Part shown: one piece after another, positions 1-7,672 of the stretch
How positions within the stretch are numbered: the stretch's first letter is position 1
Layout: each line of letters starts with the position of its first letter
Origin: Lachnospiraceae bacterium
GTDB lineage: Bacteria; Bacillota; Clostridia; Lachnospirales; Lachnospiraceae
DNA: 13,997 nucleotides
Reading direction: 5' to 3'
Assembly (NCBI GenBank): GCA_003519685.1
Contig: DOWG01000070.1
Span: forward strand, 1-13,997
The notes under the pieces: model-generated
What the model was told of the DNA's origin: nothing
The model's database searches: none
What the model saw: the letters and a program-made list of their open reading frames with translations, nothing else
Position numbers and translations under genes: made by a program

Positions 1-3000
1 TCCAGAGAGACCGATGAGGTAAAACCGGAAACGCTTGTAACTGAATTTGAGGAGCCGGAGGATGTTCGGATTCTGGAAGGCTTCCGAGGATTAAAAGAGG
101 ACGAGCTGCAGGAATTATACCAATCTCTTCATCTGGCAATGACCATAGAGGATTTTAAGCATATCCGGAACTATTTTAATCAGACAGAGAAAAGGGACCC
201 TTCCATGACGGAGATTCGGGTTTTAGATACCTACTGGTCGGACCATTGCCGCCATACGACTTTCCTGACCGAGCTGAAGGATATCCAATTTGAAGAGGGC
301 TATTATACCGAGCCGATTAGGGCGGCTTACCACAGTTATATTGCGGAGCGGGAGAAGCTTTACCGGGATAGGGACGGCAAAGATATCTCTCTTATGGATC
401 TGGCTCTGCTTGGAATGAAGAAATTGAGGGCGGAGGGCAAGCTGGAGGATATGGAGATATCCGATGAAATCAACGCCTGCTCCATTATCGTGCCGGTTGA
501 GATTGACGGCAGGACCGAAGAGTGGCTGATTTTCTTTAAAAATGAAACCCATAACCATCCGACGGAGATTGAACCCTTCGGCGGTGCCGCTACCTGTCTT
601 GGCGGTGCGATAAGAGATCCCTTATCGGGAAGAGGCTATGTATACCAGGCAATGCGGGTTACCGGAGCGGCAGATCCCAGGGTTCCGATCAAGGAGACTT
701 TAAAGGGAAAGCTGCCCCAGAGGAAGATCTGTACTGGAGCGGCCGCCGGCTATAGCTCCTATGGGAATCAGATCGGTCTGGCAACCGGCTTGGTAGATGA
801 GGTATATCATCCGGGGTATGTAGCGAAGCGATTGGAAATAGGCGCAGTGATGGGAGCGGCTCCAAGAAGAAATGTAATTCGCGGGAATTCGGAACCGGGT
901 GACGTAATTATATTGCTGGGAGGCAGAACCGGACGGGACGGCTGCGGCGGCGCAACCGGTTCCTCCAAGAGTCATACGACGGATTCCATTACAACCTGCG
1001 GTGCGGAGGTTCAAAAGGGAAATGCACCTACGGAAAGAAAGCTTCAGAGATTGTTTCGCAGGGAAGAAGTCAGCAGGTTAATTAAGAAATGCAACGATTT
1101 TGGCGCAGGCGGTGTATCCGTGGCAATCGGGGAACTGGCTGATGGACTTTGCATTGACTTGGACAAAGTTCCGAAGAAATATGCCGGCCTTGATGGAACC
1201 GAGCTTGCAATCTCCGAATCCCAGGAGAGAATGGCAATTGTAATAAATCCGCAGGATGTGAAGCAAATGCTTGCCTATGCGGAGGAAGAGAACTTAGAAG
1301 CGGTGGTGGTTGCAGAGGTTACCGAAGCCCCAAGGCTTATCATGACCTGGAGAGGAAAGGAAATCGTTAATATTTCCAGAGCCTTTCTGGATACCAATGG
1401 TGCCCACCAGGAGGCAGCCGCTTATGTACCGGTACCTCTCCCGGAGGAGAACTATTTTAAGATGGGTGCTCCGGGGATATCTTCTGAGGACACCGATCTG
1501 AAGACAAGCTGGCTAAAATCATTGGCAGCGTTAAATGTCTGCTCCAAAAAAGGTCTGGTTGAGATGTTCGACAGTTCGATCGGTGCGGCAACCGTAACGA
1601 TGCCTTACGGAGGAAAATATCAGCTGTCACCGATTCAGACCATGACAGCAAAGCTTCCGATCCTGCAGGGAAGGTGTGATACGGTAACCATGATGAGCTA
1701 TGGGTTTGATCCCTATCTGTCCAGCTGGTCACCGTTCCATGGATCGATCTATGCCATCCTTTCTTCGGTTGCTAAGATTGTGGCAGCAGGCGGTGATCCT
1801 ACCCGGATACGCTTTACCTTTCAGGAGTTCTTCCGCAGGCTGGGTACGGATCCGAAACGTTGGGGAGAGCCTCTGACAGCACTTTTAGGTGCTTATGATG
1901 CACAGGTCAAGCTGGGACTTCCCTCCATTGGCGGTAAGGACAGTATGTCCGGCAGTTTTAATGATATTGATGTTCCGCCGACACTGGTTTCCTTTGCTGT
2001 GGATGTGGCAAAGAGCGGTGATGTCGTTACGACAGAGCTGAAGAAGTCAGGCAATCTCCTTGTGGAATTTAGAATCCGCAGAGATACTTATGATCTGCCG
2101 GATTATGGACAGGTAATATCCCTCTATCAAAGGATAAATACTCTGAGCAAAGAAGGTAAGATTGCGTCTGCATATGCCATCGGTTTTGGCGGGTTGGCGG
2201 AAGCGATCAGTAAGATGGCCTTTGGCAATAAGCTGGGAGTTAAAATAAATGCTTCGTTGACCCGAAAGGATTTGTTCCGCTCGGATTACGGTTCCATCCT
2301 TGTGGAAATGACCGGGGAAACCGTAGAATCCCTTGCGGATTATGGCTTCAAGATACCGTCGAAAACGGTTGAATTAAAGGAAGTGTCCGAAGCGGCGGAA
2401 GTTCGAATCATCGGGACCGTCCTCGATGAGGAAGCATTTATCTGCGGCGATGTAACGATACCATTAGAGGAAGCGTTAAAGGCTTGGACGGAAACCTTGG
2501 AAATGGTATATCCGACGCATACGGAAGATAAGGAAGCGCATGCTTCGGATAAAGAGCAGCCTTTGGAGACAAGGCTATATGATGCTAAAAAAGTCTATGT
2601 TAGGAATCAGAAGGCGGCAAAACCGAAGGTATTCCTGCCGGTTTTCCCGGGAACGAACTGCGAATATGATTCTCTGCGGGCGTTTGAAAATGCCGGCGCA
2701 GAGGTGGAAACCATAGTATTTAGAAACCTGACGGCAGATCATATCCGGGAATCCGTTGAAGCATTTGAAACGGCGATCAAGCATGCGCAGATTCTTATGT
2801 TCCCCGGAGGTTTTTCAGCCGGAGATGAACCGGACGGTTCCGGGAAATTTATCGCAACGGCATTTCGCAATGTACGTATTCAGGATGCCGTAAATGATCT
2901 TTTAAAGAAACGGGACGGCCTTGCTCTTGGTATCTGCAACGGTTTCCAGGCATTGATTAAGCTTGGACTTGTGCCATACGGTGAGATAACCTCACAAAAA

Positions 3001-3417
3001 GAGGATTCCCCTACGCTTACAACCAACAAGATTGGACGCCATATTTCAAAATCCGTATATACGAAGGTGGTTTCCAATAAATCTCCATGGTTAAGACTGG
3101 CAGAGCTTGGCGGTATATATGCAATCCCTGCTTCCCATGGAGAGGGACGCTTTGTTGCAAGTAAGGAATGGATTGAGAAGCTCTATGCAAATGGGCAGGT
3201 TGCTACCCAATATGCAGATCTAAACGGTAACCCGACCATGAACGAGGATTTCAATCCTAACGGATCCTTCTGTGCGATTGAAGGAATTACCAGTCCGGAC
3301 GGAAGAATCTTCGGTAAGATGGCGCATTCGGAGCGCAGAGGGGATGCGGTTGCGGTCAATATCGCAGGGGAGCAAAACCAGCACATCTTTGAAGCAGGTG
3401 TGTCCTATTTTCTATAG
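1..3417 (+). CDS. purL: Phosphoribosylformylglycinamidine synthase, long single-chain form (5' end outside window)
   Basis: This enzyme converts FGAR, glutamine and ATP to FGAM, the fourth step of purine synthesis, in the cytoplasm. The frame is open from base 1, so the first ATG in the window (139) is internal and the N-terminus lies upstream. What remains is 1138 codons. In order one sees the ATP-binding synthase core with the signature ETHNHPTEIEPFGG (about 541-585), a second AIRS-like half with SIGGKDSMSGSF (about 1924-1960), and a C-terminal class I glutamine amidotransferase domain. That last domain has PGTNCE (about 2650), the nucleophile motif GICNGFQAL (Cys codon 2935-2937), the catalytic-type His in ASHGEGRF (codon 3136-3138) and HSERRGD near the end. 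This order is that of the fused PurL of enterobacteria and many Clostridia, not the PurS/PurL/PurQ three-subunit form. The gene ends in two consecutive in-frame stops, TAG TAA. Confidence 0.97.
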   Translation, partial: SRETDEVKPETLVTEFEEPEDVRILEGFRGLKEDELQELYQSLHLAMTIEDFKHIRNYFNQTEKRDPSMTEIRVLDTYWSDHCRHTTFLTELKDIQFEEGYYTEPIRAAYHSYIAEREKLYRDRDGKDISLMDLALLGMKKLRAEGKLEDMEISDEINACSIIVPVEIDGRTEEWLIFFKNETHNHPTEIEPFGGAATCLGGAIRDPLSGRGYVYQAMRVTGAADPRVPIKETLKGKLPQRKICTGAAAGYSSYGNQIGLATGLVDEVYHPGYVAKRLEIGAVMGAAPRRNVIRGNSEPGDVIILLGGRTGRDGCGGATGSSKSHTTDSITTCGAEVQKGNAPTERKLQRLFRREEVSRLIKKCNDFGAGGVSVAIGELADGLCIDLDKVPKKYAGLDGTELAISESQERMAIVINPQDVKQMLAYAEEENLEAVVVAEVTEAPRLIMTWRGKEIVNISRAFLDTNGAHQEAAAYVPVPLPEENYFKMGAPGISSEDTDLKTSWLKSLAALNVCSKKGLVEMFDSSIGAATVTMPYGGKYQLSPIQTMTAKLPILQGRCDTVTMMSYGFDPYLSSWSPFHGSIYAILSSVAKIVAAGGDPTRIRFTFQEFFRRLGTDPKRWGEPLTALLGAYDAQVKLGLPSIGGKDSMSGSFNDIDVPPTLVSFAVDVAKSGDVVTTELKKSGNLLVEFRIRRDTYDLPDYGQVISLYQRINTLSKEGKIASAYAIGFGGLAEAISKMAFGNKLGVKINASLTRKDLFRSDYGSILVEMTGETVESLADYGFKIPSKTVELKEVSEAAEVRIIGTVLDEEAFICGDVTIPLEEALKAWTETLEMVYPTHTEDKEAHASDKEQPLETRLYDAKKVYVRNQKAAKPKVFLPVFPGTNCEYDSLRAFENAGAEVETIVFRNLTADHIRESVEAFETAIKHAQILMFPGGFSAGDEPDGSGKFIATAFRNVRIQDAVNDLLKKRDGLALGICNGFQALIKLGLVPYGEITSQKEDSPTLTTNKIGRHISKSVYTKVVSNKSPWLRLAELGGIYAIPASHGEGRFVASKEWIEKLYANGQVATQYADLNGNPTMNEDFNPNGSFCAIEGITSPDGRIFGKMAHSERRGDAVAVNIAGEQNQHIFEAGVSYFL

Positions 3418-3466
3418 TAAAGACAAGGTTATGATATCCTCAGTTGATATTCTCTATATATAGTTA

Positions 3467-3484
3467 TGCGCCATGCATGGCGCA
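3467..3484. repeat. 18-bp perfect palindrome after purL
   Basis: TGCGCCATG is followed at once by its exact reverse complement CATGGCGCA. As RNA it can form a 6-bp GC-rich stem with a six-base ATGCAT loop. It lies 50 bases after the purL stop and just ahead of a second hairpin. It could be part of the purL transcript end or a protein-binding dyad; the sequence does not decide which. Confidence 0.6.
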
Positions 3485-3489
3485 GCAAG

Positions 3490-3530
3490 ATAATCACATG
3501 GCCGACCTGGTGCAGCTATGTGATTATTTT
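3490..3530 (+). terminator. Probable rho-independent terminator of purL
   Basis: ATAATCACAT (3490-3499) pairs exactly with ATGTGATTAT (3518-3527). The stem extends inward by a G-T wobble and two G-C pairs, giving about 13 bp, and the strand continues with three more T. The outer stem is AT-rich and the T-run is short, so termination may be incomplete. It separates purL from the independently promoted cyclophilin gene. Confidence 0.55.
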
Positions 3531-3550
3531 GTGAACTTCTTTAGAAAGAA

Positions 3551-3579
3551 TTGATTATGTATACCTCTTTTGCTATAAT
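3551..3579 (+). promoter_or_regulatory. Sigma-A promoter of the cyclophilin lipoprotein gene
   Basis: TTGATT (3551-3556), a 17-base spacer and a perfect TATAAT (3574-3579) preceded by TGC, which makes an extended -10 element. Transcription would start near 3586, leaving a leader of about 75 bases before the ATG at 3661. This indicates housekeeping expression independent of purL. Confidence 0.75.
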
Positions 3580-3660
3580 TTTCTGCATAGAACCAAGCTA
3601 TTATCCGGAAAGGAACTGTAACATTTTTTTACAAACGTGTATGATACGAGGAGCGATAGG

Positions 3661-4269
3661 ATGAACAGAAAAAAACTAACTATAATATTACTTATGATTT
3701 GTACGGCAATCTTTGCTGTAACCGGATGCAGTAAAAAGAAAGAAAAGGAAGATGCTTCCGGGGATTATTTATCCGGGAAGCATCATGCAGAAATTGAAAT
3801 CGCAGATTATGGAACCATCTCGGTTGAACTGGATGCAGATCATGCGCCAATAAGCGTGACAAACTTTATCAATCTGGCCAAGGAAGGCTTCTACGATGGG
3901 TTAACCTTCCATAGAATTATTGCGGATTTCATGATCCAGGGCGGAGATCCGAAGGGAGATGGTACCGGCGGTTCCGATAAAACGATCAAGGGCGAATTTA
4001 CCTCTAACGGAGTGGATAATCCGTTATCCCATACGAGAGGAGCTATATCTATGGCCAGGGCCAGGGATATGGATAGCGCCAGCTCTCAGTTCTTTATTGT
4101 GCATCAGGACAGCACTTATCTGGATGGGGAATATGCGGTCTTTGGCTATGTGACGGAAGGGATGGAAATTGTAGATGCAATTTGTGAAGATACCCCGGTG
4201 CAGGATGAAAACGGAGCTGTGAATCCGGAAGATCAGCCGGTTATTACATCAATTAAAGTTATTGATTAG
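3661..4269 (+). CDS. Cyclophilin-type peptidyl-prolyl isomerase, lipoprotein
   Basis: A 202-residue peptidyl-prolyl cis-trans isomerase predicted to act outside the membrane as a folding catalyst. The N-terminus has lysines, a hydrophobic stretch (about residues 6-20) and a lipobox VTGC with the lipidated Cys at 23. A charged Lys/Glu linker follows, and then the cyclophilin domain from about residue 42. Family motifs are present: TFHRIIADFMIQGGDP holds the catalytic-type Arg, Phe and Gln, and SSQFFIVH follows. The position that is Trp in cyclosporin-sensitive human cyclophilin A is Tyr here (STYLDGEYAVFG), which is common in bacteria. I chose ATG 3661 over an in-frame ATG at 3637 because GAGGAG (3648-3653) lies 7 bases upstream and the signal then begins directly with MNRKK. 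Extracytoplasmic foldases in Firmicutes are more often parvulins (PrsA), so this is an alternative type. Confidence 0.93.
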   Translation: MNRKKLTIILLMICTAIFAVTGCSKKKEKEDASGDYLSGKHHAEIEIADYGTISVELDADHAPISVTNFINLAKEGFYDGLTFHRIIADFMIQGGDPKGDGTGGSDKTIKGEFTSNGVDNPLSHTRGAISMARARDMDSASSQFFIVHQDSTYLDGEYAVFGYVTEGMEIVDAICEDTPVQDENGAVNPEDQPVITSIKVID

Positions 4270-4290
4270 CGCTTATCTCGTTAAGCTAAT
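4265..4290. terminator. Weak bidirectional hairpin between convergent stop codons
   Basis: ATTAGC (4265-4270) and GCTAAT (4285-4290) are inverted repeats around 14 bases, with TTA/TAA able to pair further inside. The TAG stop of the plus-strand gene lies in one arm and the TAG of the minus-strand gene in the other. The genes are only 16 bases apart, so this compact dyad is the only candidate end signal for both. There is no long T-run, so confidence is low. Confidence 0.35.
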
Positions 4291-5173
4291 TTCGATATTT
4301 AAGCGTCTCCAAACCATCCTTGATGAGCTTACTGATCGGCTGGTTATGGGATCTGCATATTCTTTTTAGTCCGTATAAGGATTCTGGATTTTTCTTTTGT
4401 ACTATATTTACACCGAATTTTACAGAAAGAGTCGATTTGAACCCCAGTTTTTTAATGACGACCTCGGTATCATTGCAATACTTTCCGTAGGGATAAGTGA
4501 AGGTATTTGGAGTGAAATTAATGGCAGATTCTATTTTACTCTGTAATGTGGTGATATCTTTGGTTAATACTTGTTCATAATCTTCAAAAGGTTCATTTTG
4601 CATAATATAGCAGCCATACCGTCCTTTATTCACTTTATGTAAATTATAGGAATGATTTTGAATTTCTACAAGTCCGGATTCCGCCATTTCATTGATCTGT
4701 TCCCATGTTAAATGAGCATATTTGACATTCGTATCGCAGACCTTGGAAAAATCATCCGTGCTTTTTCCGATAATTGACAGAACGATCTTAGAATTATATT
4801 TTTGCAGCAGAGGAAATACATTTTTATAGGTACTAAAATACCCGTCATCGAAGGATAGGATAATCGGATTCGGAGGTAATTCCTCCCCATCATAGACATA
4901 ATTGATCAGCTGCGTCATGGTTATCGTGTTATAGTTATTCTCTGCCAAATATTTCAGATCGCTTTCAAATTCACATGGACTAATGGTATCTTTCCCCAAA
5001 TTATTGTCAATTACCCGATGATACATAAGGATCGGTACGCATACCGATTGATTTGCAGAAGATACCGCAGAGATTTCAATTAAATTTCTTGCTATAGAAT
5101 ATCCTACCATAGTAAAAGCAGCAGAAAAAAAGAAAATACTGAAATAATGTTTCACTTTTGACTTATTTAACAT
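4286..5173 (-). CDS. Membrane-anchored polysaccharide deacetylase (NodB/CE4 family)
   Basis: A 295-residue carbohydrate esterase 4 protein, predicted to remove N-acetyl groups from a cell-surface or peptidoglycan polymer outside the membrane. Residues about 10-31 form an N-terminal membrane anchor. Then come VPILMYHRV (46-54), metal/catalytic motif 1 SFDDGY with D109-D110, motif 2 NHSYNLH with H174 and H179, and motif 3 TYPYG (226-230). The VP-LMYH start resembles the PgaB/IcaB-like branch more than the classical PdaA branch. The start is ATG 5173: AGGTGG (5181-5186) lies 7 bases away, whereas the in-frame GTG at 5179 is only 1 base from it. A sigma-E-like promoter precedes it and the cwlD-like gene is divergent, so a role in spore cortex or spore envelope is an inference. 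The substrate is unknown. Confidence 0.88.
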   Translation of the reverse strand: MLNKSKVKHYFSIFFFSAAFTMVGYSIARNLIEISAVSSANQSVCVPILMYHRVIDNNLGKDTISPCEFESDLKYLAENNYNTITMTQLINYVYDGEELPPNPIILSFDDGYFSTYKNVFPLLQKYNSKIVLSIIGKSTDDFSKVCDTNVKYAHLTWEQINEMAESGLVEIQNHSYNLHKVNKGRYGCYIMQNEPFEDYEQVLTKDITTLQSKIESAINFTPNTFTYPYGKYCNDTEVVIKKLGFKSTLSVKFGVNIVQKKNPESLYGLKRICRSHNQPISKLIKDGLETLKYRN

Positions 5174-5202
5174 AGCCACACCACCTATTCAAATTCATAT
5201 AA

Positions 5203-5232
5203 ATTATATGAAATGAAAGCAATCGAATATAA
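5203..5232 (-). promoter_or_regulatory. Sigma-E-like (sporulation mother cell) promoter of the deacetylase gene
   Basis: Read on the minus strand, TTATATT (5232 to 5226), a 15-base spacer and CATATAAT (5210 to 5203). The known Bacillus sigma-E pattern is KMATATT, 14-15 bases, CATACANT, so this has one mismatch in each box. The embedded TATAAT lacks a good sigma-A -35 at 17 bases, which favours the sporulation reading. Transcription would start about 25 bases before the ATG. Confidence 0.5.
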
Positions 5233-5238
5233 CAGGAG

Positions 5239-5281
5239 ACAGGTTTATATTTTGACCTGTGCTTGAATATATTCTAATAAT
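5239..5281 (+). promoter_or_regulatory. cwlD promoter region with an overlapping dyad
   Basis: TTGACC (5252-5257), an 18-base spacer and AATAAT (5276-5281) form a sigma-A-like promoter for the amidase gene. The -35 lies inside an inverted repeat, ACAGGT (5239-5244), 10 bases, ACCTGT (5255-5260), so a protein bound to the dyad would block the promoter. A second reading is a poor sigma-E-like site, TTATATT at 5245-5251 with AATATATT at 5266-5273. The sequence alone cannot settle which sigma factor is used. Confidence 0.4.
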
Positions 5282-5301
5282 GAAATAAAAAGTGTATCGA
5301 T

Positions 5302-6012
5302 ATGAAAAGAAAGTATTTTAATGTTGTTTTTTTGGGTATCATATTCCTGCTATGTGCCTTGTTTTCAGAAAAGGGTATCAAAACAATTAAATATATACTG
5401 GCACAGAAAAAGAGCGGTGTTACGGTAGTGATCGATGCCGGTCATGGCGGCTTTGATCCGGGCAAAGTTGGGATTAATAAAGCATTAGAGAAAGACATTA
5501 ATCTGAGCATCGCATTCAAATTGAAAAGATATCTTGAACAAAATAATATTAAGGTTATTATGACCAGAGAAGACGGCAAAGGGCTGTATCAGGCATCCGA
5601 CCAAGATAAGAAGAGAGCGGATATGAAAAAAAGAGTTTCTATTATTAATTCAAGTGATCCCTGCATGGCAATCAGCATTCATCAGAATAGCTATCCGCAG
5701 GAAAGCATCAAGGGGGCGCAGGTCTTTTATCATGCCAATTCGGAGGAAGGAAAGATACTCGCAGAAATCCTGCAGGAACGGATTAAAAAGACAATTAATG
5801 ATGGAAATCATAGATTGGCAAAATCGAACAGCAGCTACTATTTACTAAAGAATACGAAATGTCCATTGGTTATTGTGGAATGCGGCTTTCTATCGAATCG
5901 AAAGGAAGCCGATCTGTTATGTAATGAAGAGTATCAGGGCAAAATGGCATGGGCGATCTGCTTAGGTGTATTGGAATACCTAGATACTTCAGGAATGCAG
6001 GAGGTTTATTGA
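5302..6012 (+). CDS. cwlD: N-acetylmuramoyl-L-alanine amidase, CwlD-like (Amidase_3)
   Basis: A zinc amidase that cuts the bond between muramic acid and the stem peptide. In Bacillus, CwlD does this in the spore cortex as the first step to muramic-delta-lactam. The protein is 236 residues, close to Bacillus CwlD. Residues 6-21 form an uncleaved-looking membrane anchor. The domain shows IDAGHGG with zinc ligand H48, the zinc ligand Glu in LEKDINL (E63), SIHQNS with zinc ligand H127, and VECGFLSN with catalytic E193. All catalytic residues are present. The ribosome binding site before ATG 5302 is weak, unlike most genes here. The gene is divergent from the deacetylase; in Bacillus a deacetylase (PdaA) acts with CwlD, so the pairing is suggestive. 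Assignment to Amidase_3 is firm; the CwlD name rests on length, architecture and context. Confidence 0.85.
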   Translation: MKRKYFNVVFLGIIFLLCALFSEKGIKTIKYILAQKKSGVTVVIDAGHGGFDPGKVGINKALEKDINLSIAFKLKRYLEQNNIKVIMTREDGKGLYQASDQDKKRADMKKRVSIINSSDPCMAISIHQNSYPQESIKGAQVFYHANSEEGKILAEILQERIKKTINDGNHRLAKSNSSYYLLKNTKCPLVIVECGFLSNRKEADLLCNEEYQGKMAWAICLGVLEYLDTSGMQEVY

Positions 6013-6055
6013 AAGACAAAACGGACAATTCATCTTTCAATAAACCTCCTGTATT
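5994..6055. terminator. Long hairpin spanning the cwlD stop codon
   Basis: 5999-6016 and 6033-6050 are perfect 18-base inverted repeats. Five more pairs, one of them a G-T wobble, extend the stem to 23 positions (5994-6016 with 6033-6055) around a 16-base loop. The arm includes the last cwlD codons, the TGA stop and an AGGAGG whose partner is CCTCCT. No T-run follows on either strand. It probably ends or protects both convergent transcripts, but it is not a canonical rho-independent terminator. Confidence 0.55.
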
Positions 6056-6126
6056 ATAGGAAGATCACAGACACTCTTGTAGCATTTGCATTGTTTTGTA
6101 AAAATCCCTATCTTCTAAAAGCTTAA

Positions 6127-6699
6127 TTAGAGAAAGAGTGACCGGAAGATGGAGACTCGGACAACTTGATCTCCTTCGTCTGATTCAAAAGCTTCAACCG
6201 TCAAATAAATTCGCGCATCCTTTTCGCTATCTATGACCCATCCGTCACCATACTGCGAATAATATCCATTTTGAAATGGCTTCGACCGATCAATAAATTT
6301 TGGCTTTGGATAGGTGCTTTCTGTTCTAAAATAGGAAGTAAGGATATCCTTTTGATCACATACCCAGGAATATATTTGATCTAACGGTTGATTCTGAAAG
6401 ATATAAGTAAAGCTGAATAGTGTGTTAGCCTCATCTAATACCCGAAACTGCAGTCGACAGTCAAAATCTTGAACGTGAAAGGATTTCGTTGGCATGGAAA
6501 CCTCCGAGTTAATTTCTTCCACATCGGATTTCGAAATTTTTAATGTCTTGTATAAATATTTCTCATCTTTATCAATGAGCTTGACAATCTGCTCCGGTGA
6601 AATATCAACCGAGGAGGGTTTGTGAATCAAAAGGAAAGAAATCGATATCGATAGGAATACAATACATAATGAAAGAATAAGAATAATTTTTTTATTCAT
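6127..6699 (-). CDS. Exported or membrane-anchored protein of unknown function
   Basis: I do not recognise this 190-residue protein. Residues 1-4 are basic and about 5-25 are strongly hydrophobic and end at LLIHKPSS, so it is most likely a single-pass membrane anchor or signal peptide. The rest (about 165 residues) is mixed alpha/beta in character with two cysteines (in FDCRLQF and WVCDQK), an aromatic-rich centre (YYSQYGDGWVID) and no motif I can name. AGGAGG (6711 to 6706) lies 6 bases before the ATG, a strong site. It begins 27 bases after the stop of the upstream secreted-protein gene on the same strand, so the two are probably one operon. Export suggests a shared job at the surface; nothing shows an enzymatic function. 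Confidence 0.8.
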   Translation of the reverse strand: MNKKIILILSLCIVFLSISISFLLIHKPSSVDISPEQIVKLIDKDEKYLYKTLKISKSDVEEINSEVSMPTKSFHVQDFDCRLQFRVLDEANTLFSFTYIFQNQPLDQIYSWVCDQKDILTSYFRTESTYPKPKFIDRSKPFQNGYYSQYGDGWVIDSEKDARIYLTVEAFESDEGDQVVRVSIFRSLFL

Positions 6700-6726
6700 A
6701 TCCTGCCTCCTGAGAAGTCGAGTGAA

Positions 6727-7542
6727 TTACTTTATAGGTGTATAACTATAAAGTTCACCATTGCAAGTGAAGACAATATTATAAGAATAACCTGCATCAA
6801 TGTCACCAAAGCAGTCGATCGCTTTACCAACTAATGGATTATTGCCAAAATAACTATAATATAATTGAGGCATTGAAGCATGAGCAGATATTACATGAGT
6901 ATATGTTTCATTACCTAATTGAGTAAATGTCGTAGGATCGACTAGTTTACCTATACACGAGTAGGTTCCGTTAATATATGAGCAAGATACGTCAGAATCA
7001 ATACTCGCTATTCTAACGCTGCAATCTATAGGTCGATAATAAGGATATCCAAAATCATCTTGAAAAAGCTCGTAATATATACCGCCTGTAACTGTTATTG
7101 GATAATAGTCTGGCCAAGGAAAAGTCTCTCCAGTTGATGATCCATTAGCGCTGCTTGTAAAAATTTCTGGATAACTAGCAATACTTAATTGCCCAATAGA
7201 ATTATATTCAAATGATGTAATATAAGTGCATTCTATAATATTACCTATAATGTTTTTTACACATAATATATTAGTGCTATCGTTTGTACGATTTGCTTGA
7301 AGCGATTTTTGATCGTCTATTGGAATTAACTCAATGAGACTAGAATCTGTTATGTTGACACCACTTTTCTTAATAAAGTTAATAACTTCAGCATCTATAT
7401 TGTATGCTAAATCTGAAAAGAGAGCATTCTCAGAATGTAAAGATACAATATCAGAGATTTTAGTTGACTGCTTTGCATTTGCAGAAGTACTACATAACAG
7501 CATAGAGCAAATTAATGTTATACATATTAAAGCTTTCTTCAT
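6727..7542 (-). CDS. Secreted protein of unknown function
   Basis: I do not recognise this 271-residue protein. It begins with a textbook signal peptide: MKK, a hydrophobic core to about residue 17, and a likely signal peptidase I site at ANA-K near residue 23. The mature part is rich in Tyr, Ser, Asn and Ile and looks beta-rich. The C-terminal half from about residue 145 holds YYPITVTGG and PYYRPIDC. Seven cysteines remain after the signal, an odd number for an exported clostridial protein; five are in the last 90 or so residues. The gene is visibly more AT-rich than purL or the peptidase gene, with many ATA and AAT codons, which could mean more recent acquisition. AGGAGG (7556 to 7551) lies 8 bases before the ATG. 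It is first in a two-gene operon with the membrane-anchored unknown downstream. Confidence 0.82.
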   Translation of the reverse strand: MKKALICITLICSMLLCSTSANAKQSTKISDIVSLHSENALFSDLAYNIDAEVINFIKKSGVNITDSSLIELIPIDDQKSLQANRTNDSTNILCVKNIIGNIIECTYITSFEYNSIGQLSIASYPEIFTSSANGSSTGETFPWPDYYPITVTGGIYYELFQDDFGYPYYRPIDCSVRIASIDSDVSCSYINGTYSCIGKLVDPTTFTQLGNETYTHVISAHASMPQLYYSYFGNNPLVGKAIDCFGDIDAGYSYNIVFTCNGELYSYTPIK

Positions 7543-7586
7543 AATTAATTCCTCCTTTATATATCGGAAATGTAGGTTACATTATC

Positions 7587-7615
7587 ATTATATATCTAAA
7601 AATGGAAGAAAGCAA
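7587..7615 (-). promoter_or_regulatory. Sigma-A-like promoter of the secreted-protein operon
   Basis: On the minus strand, TTGCTT (7615 to 7610), a 17-base spacer and a perfect TATAAT (7592 to 7587). Transcription would begin near 7580 and leave a leader of about 38 bases before the ATG at 7542. The -35 is poor but the spacing and -10 are ideal. Confidence 0.6.
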
Positions 7616-7672
7616 CATTACAAAGGAATTTAAATCCTTTTAATGTAATTCAATTGTGAACTTTTTGTGAAA

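Noticed and set aside
139..141. ATG 139 as the start of purL
   Set aside because: The frame is open from base 1 and a PurL of this type needs about 100 or more residues before this point.
7334..7633. Plus-strand 99-residue ORF opposite the secreted protein
   Set aside because: It is antisense to a gene with signal peptide and strong ribosome binding site, and has no site or motif of its own.
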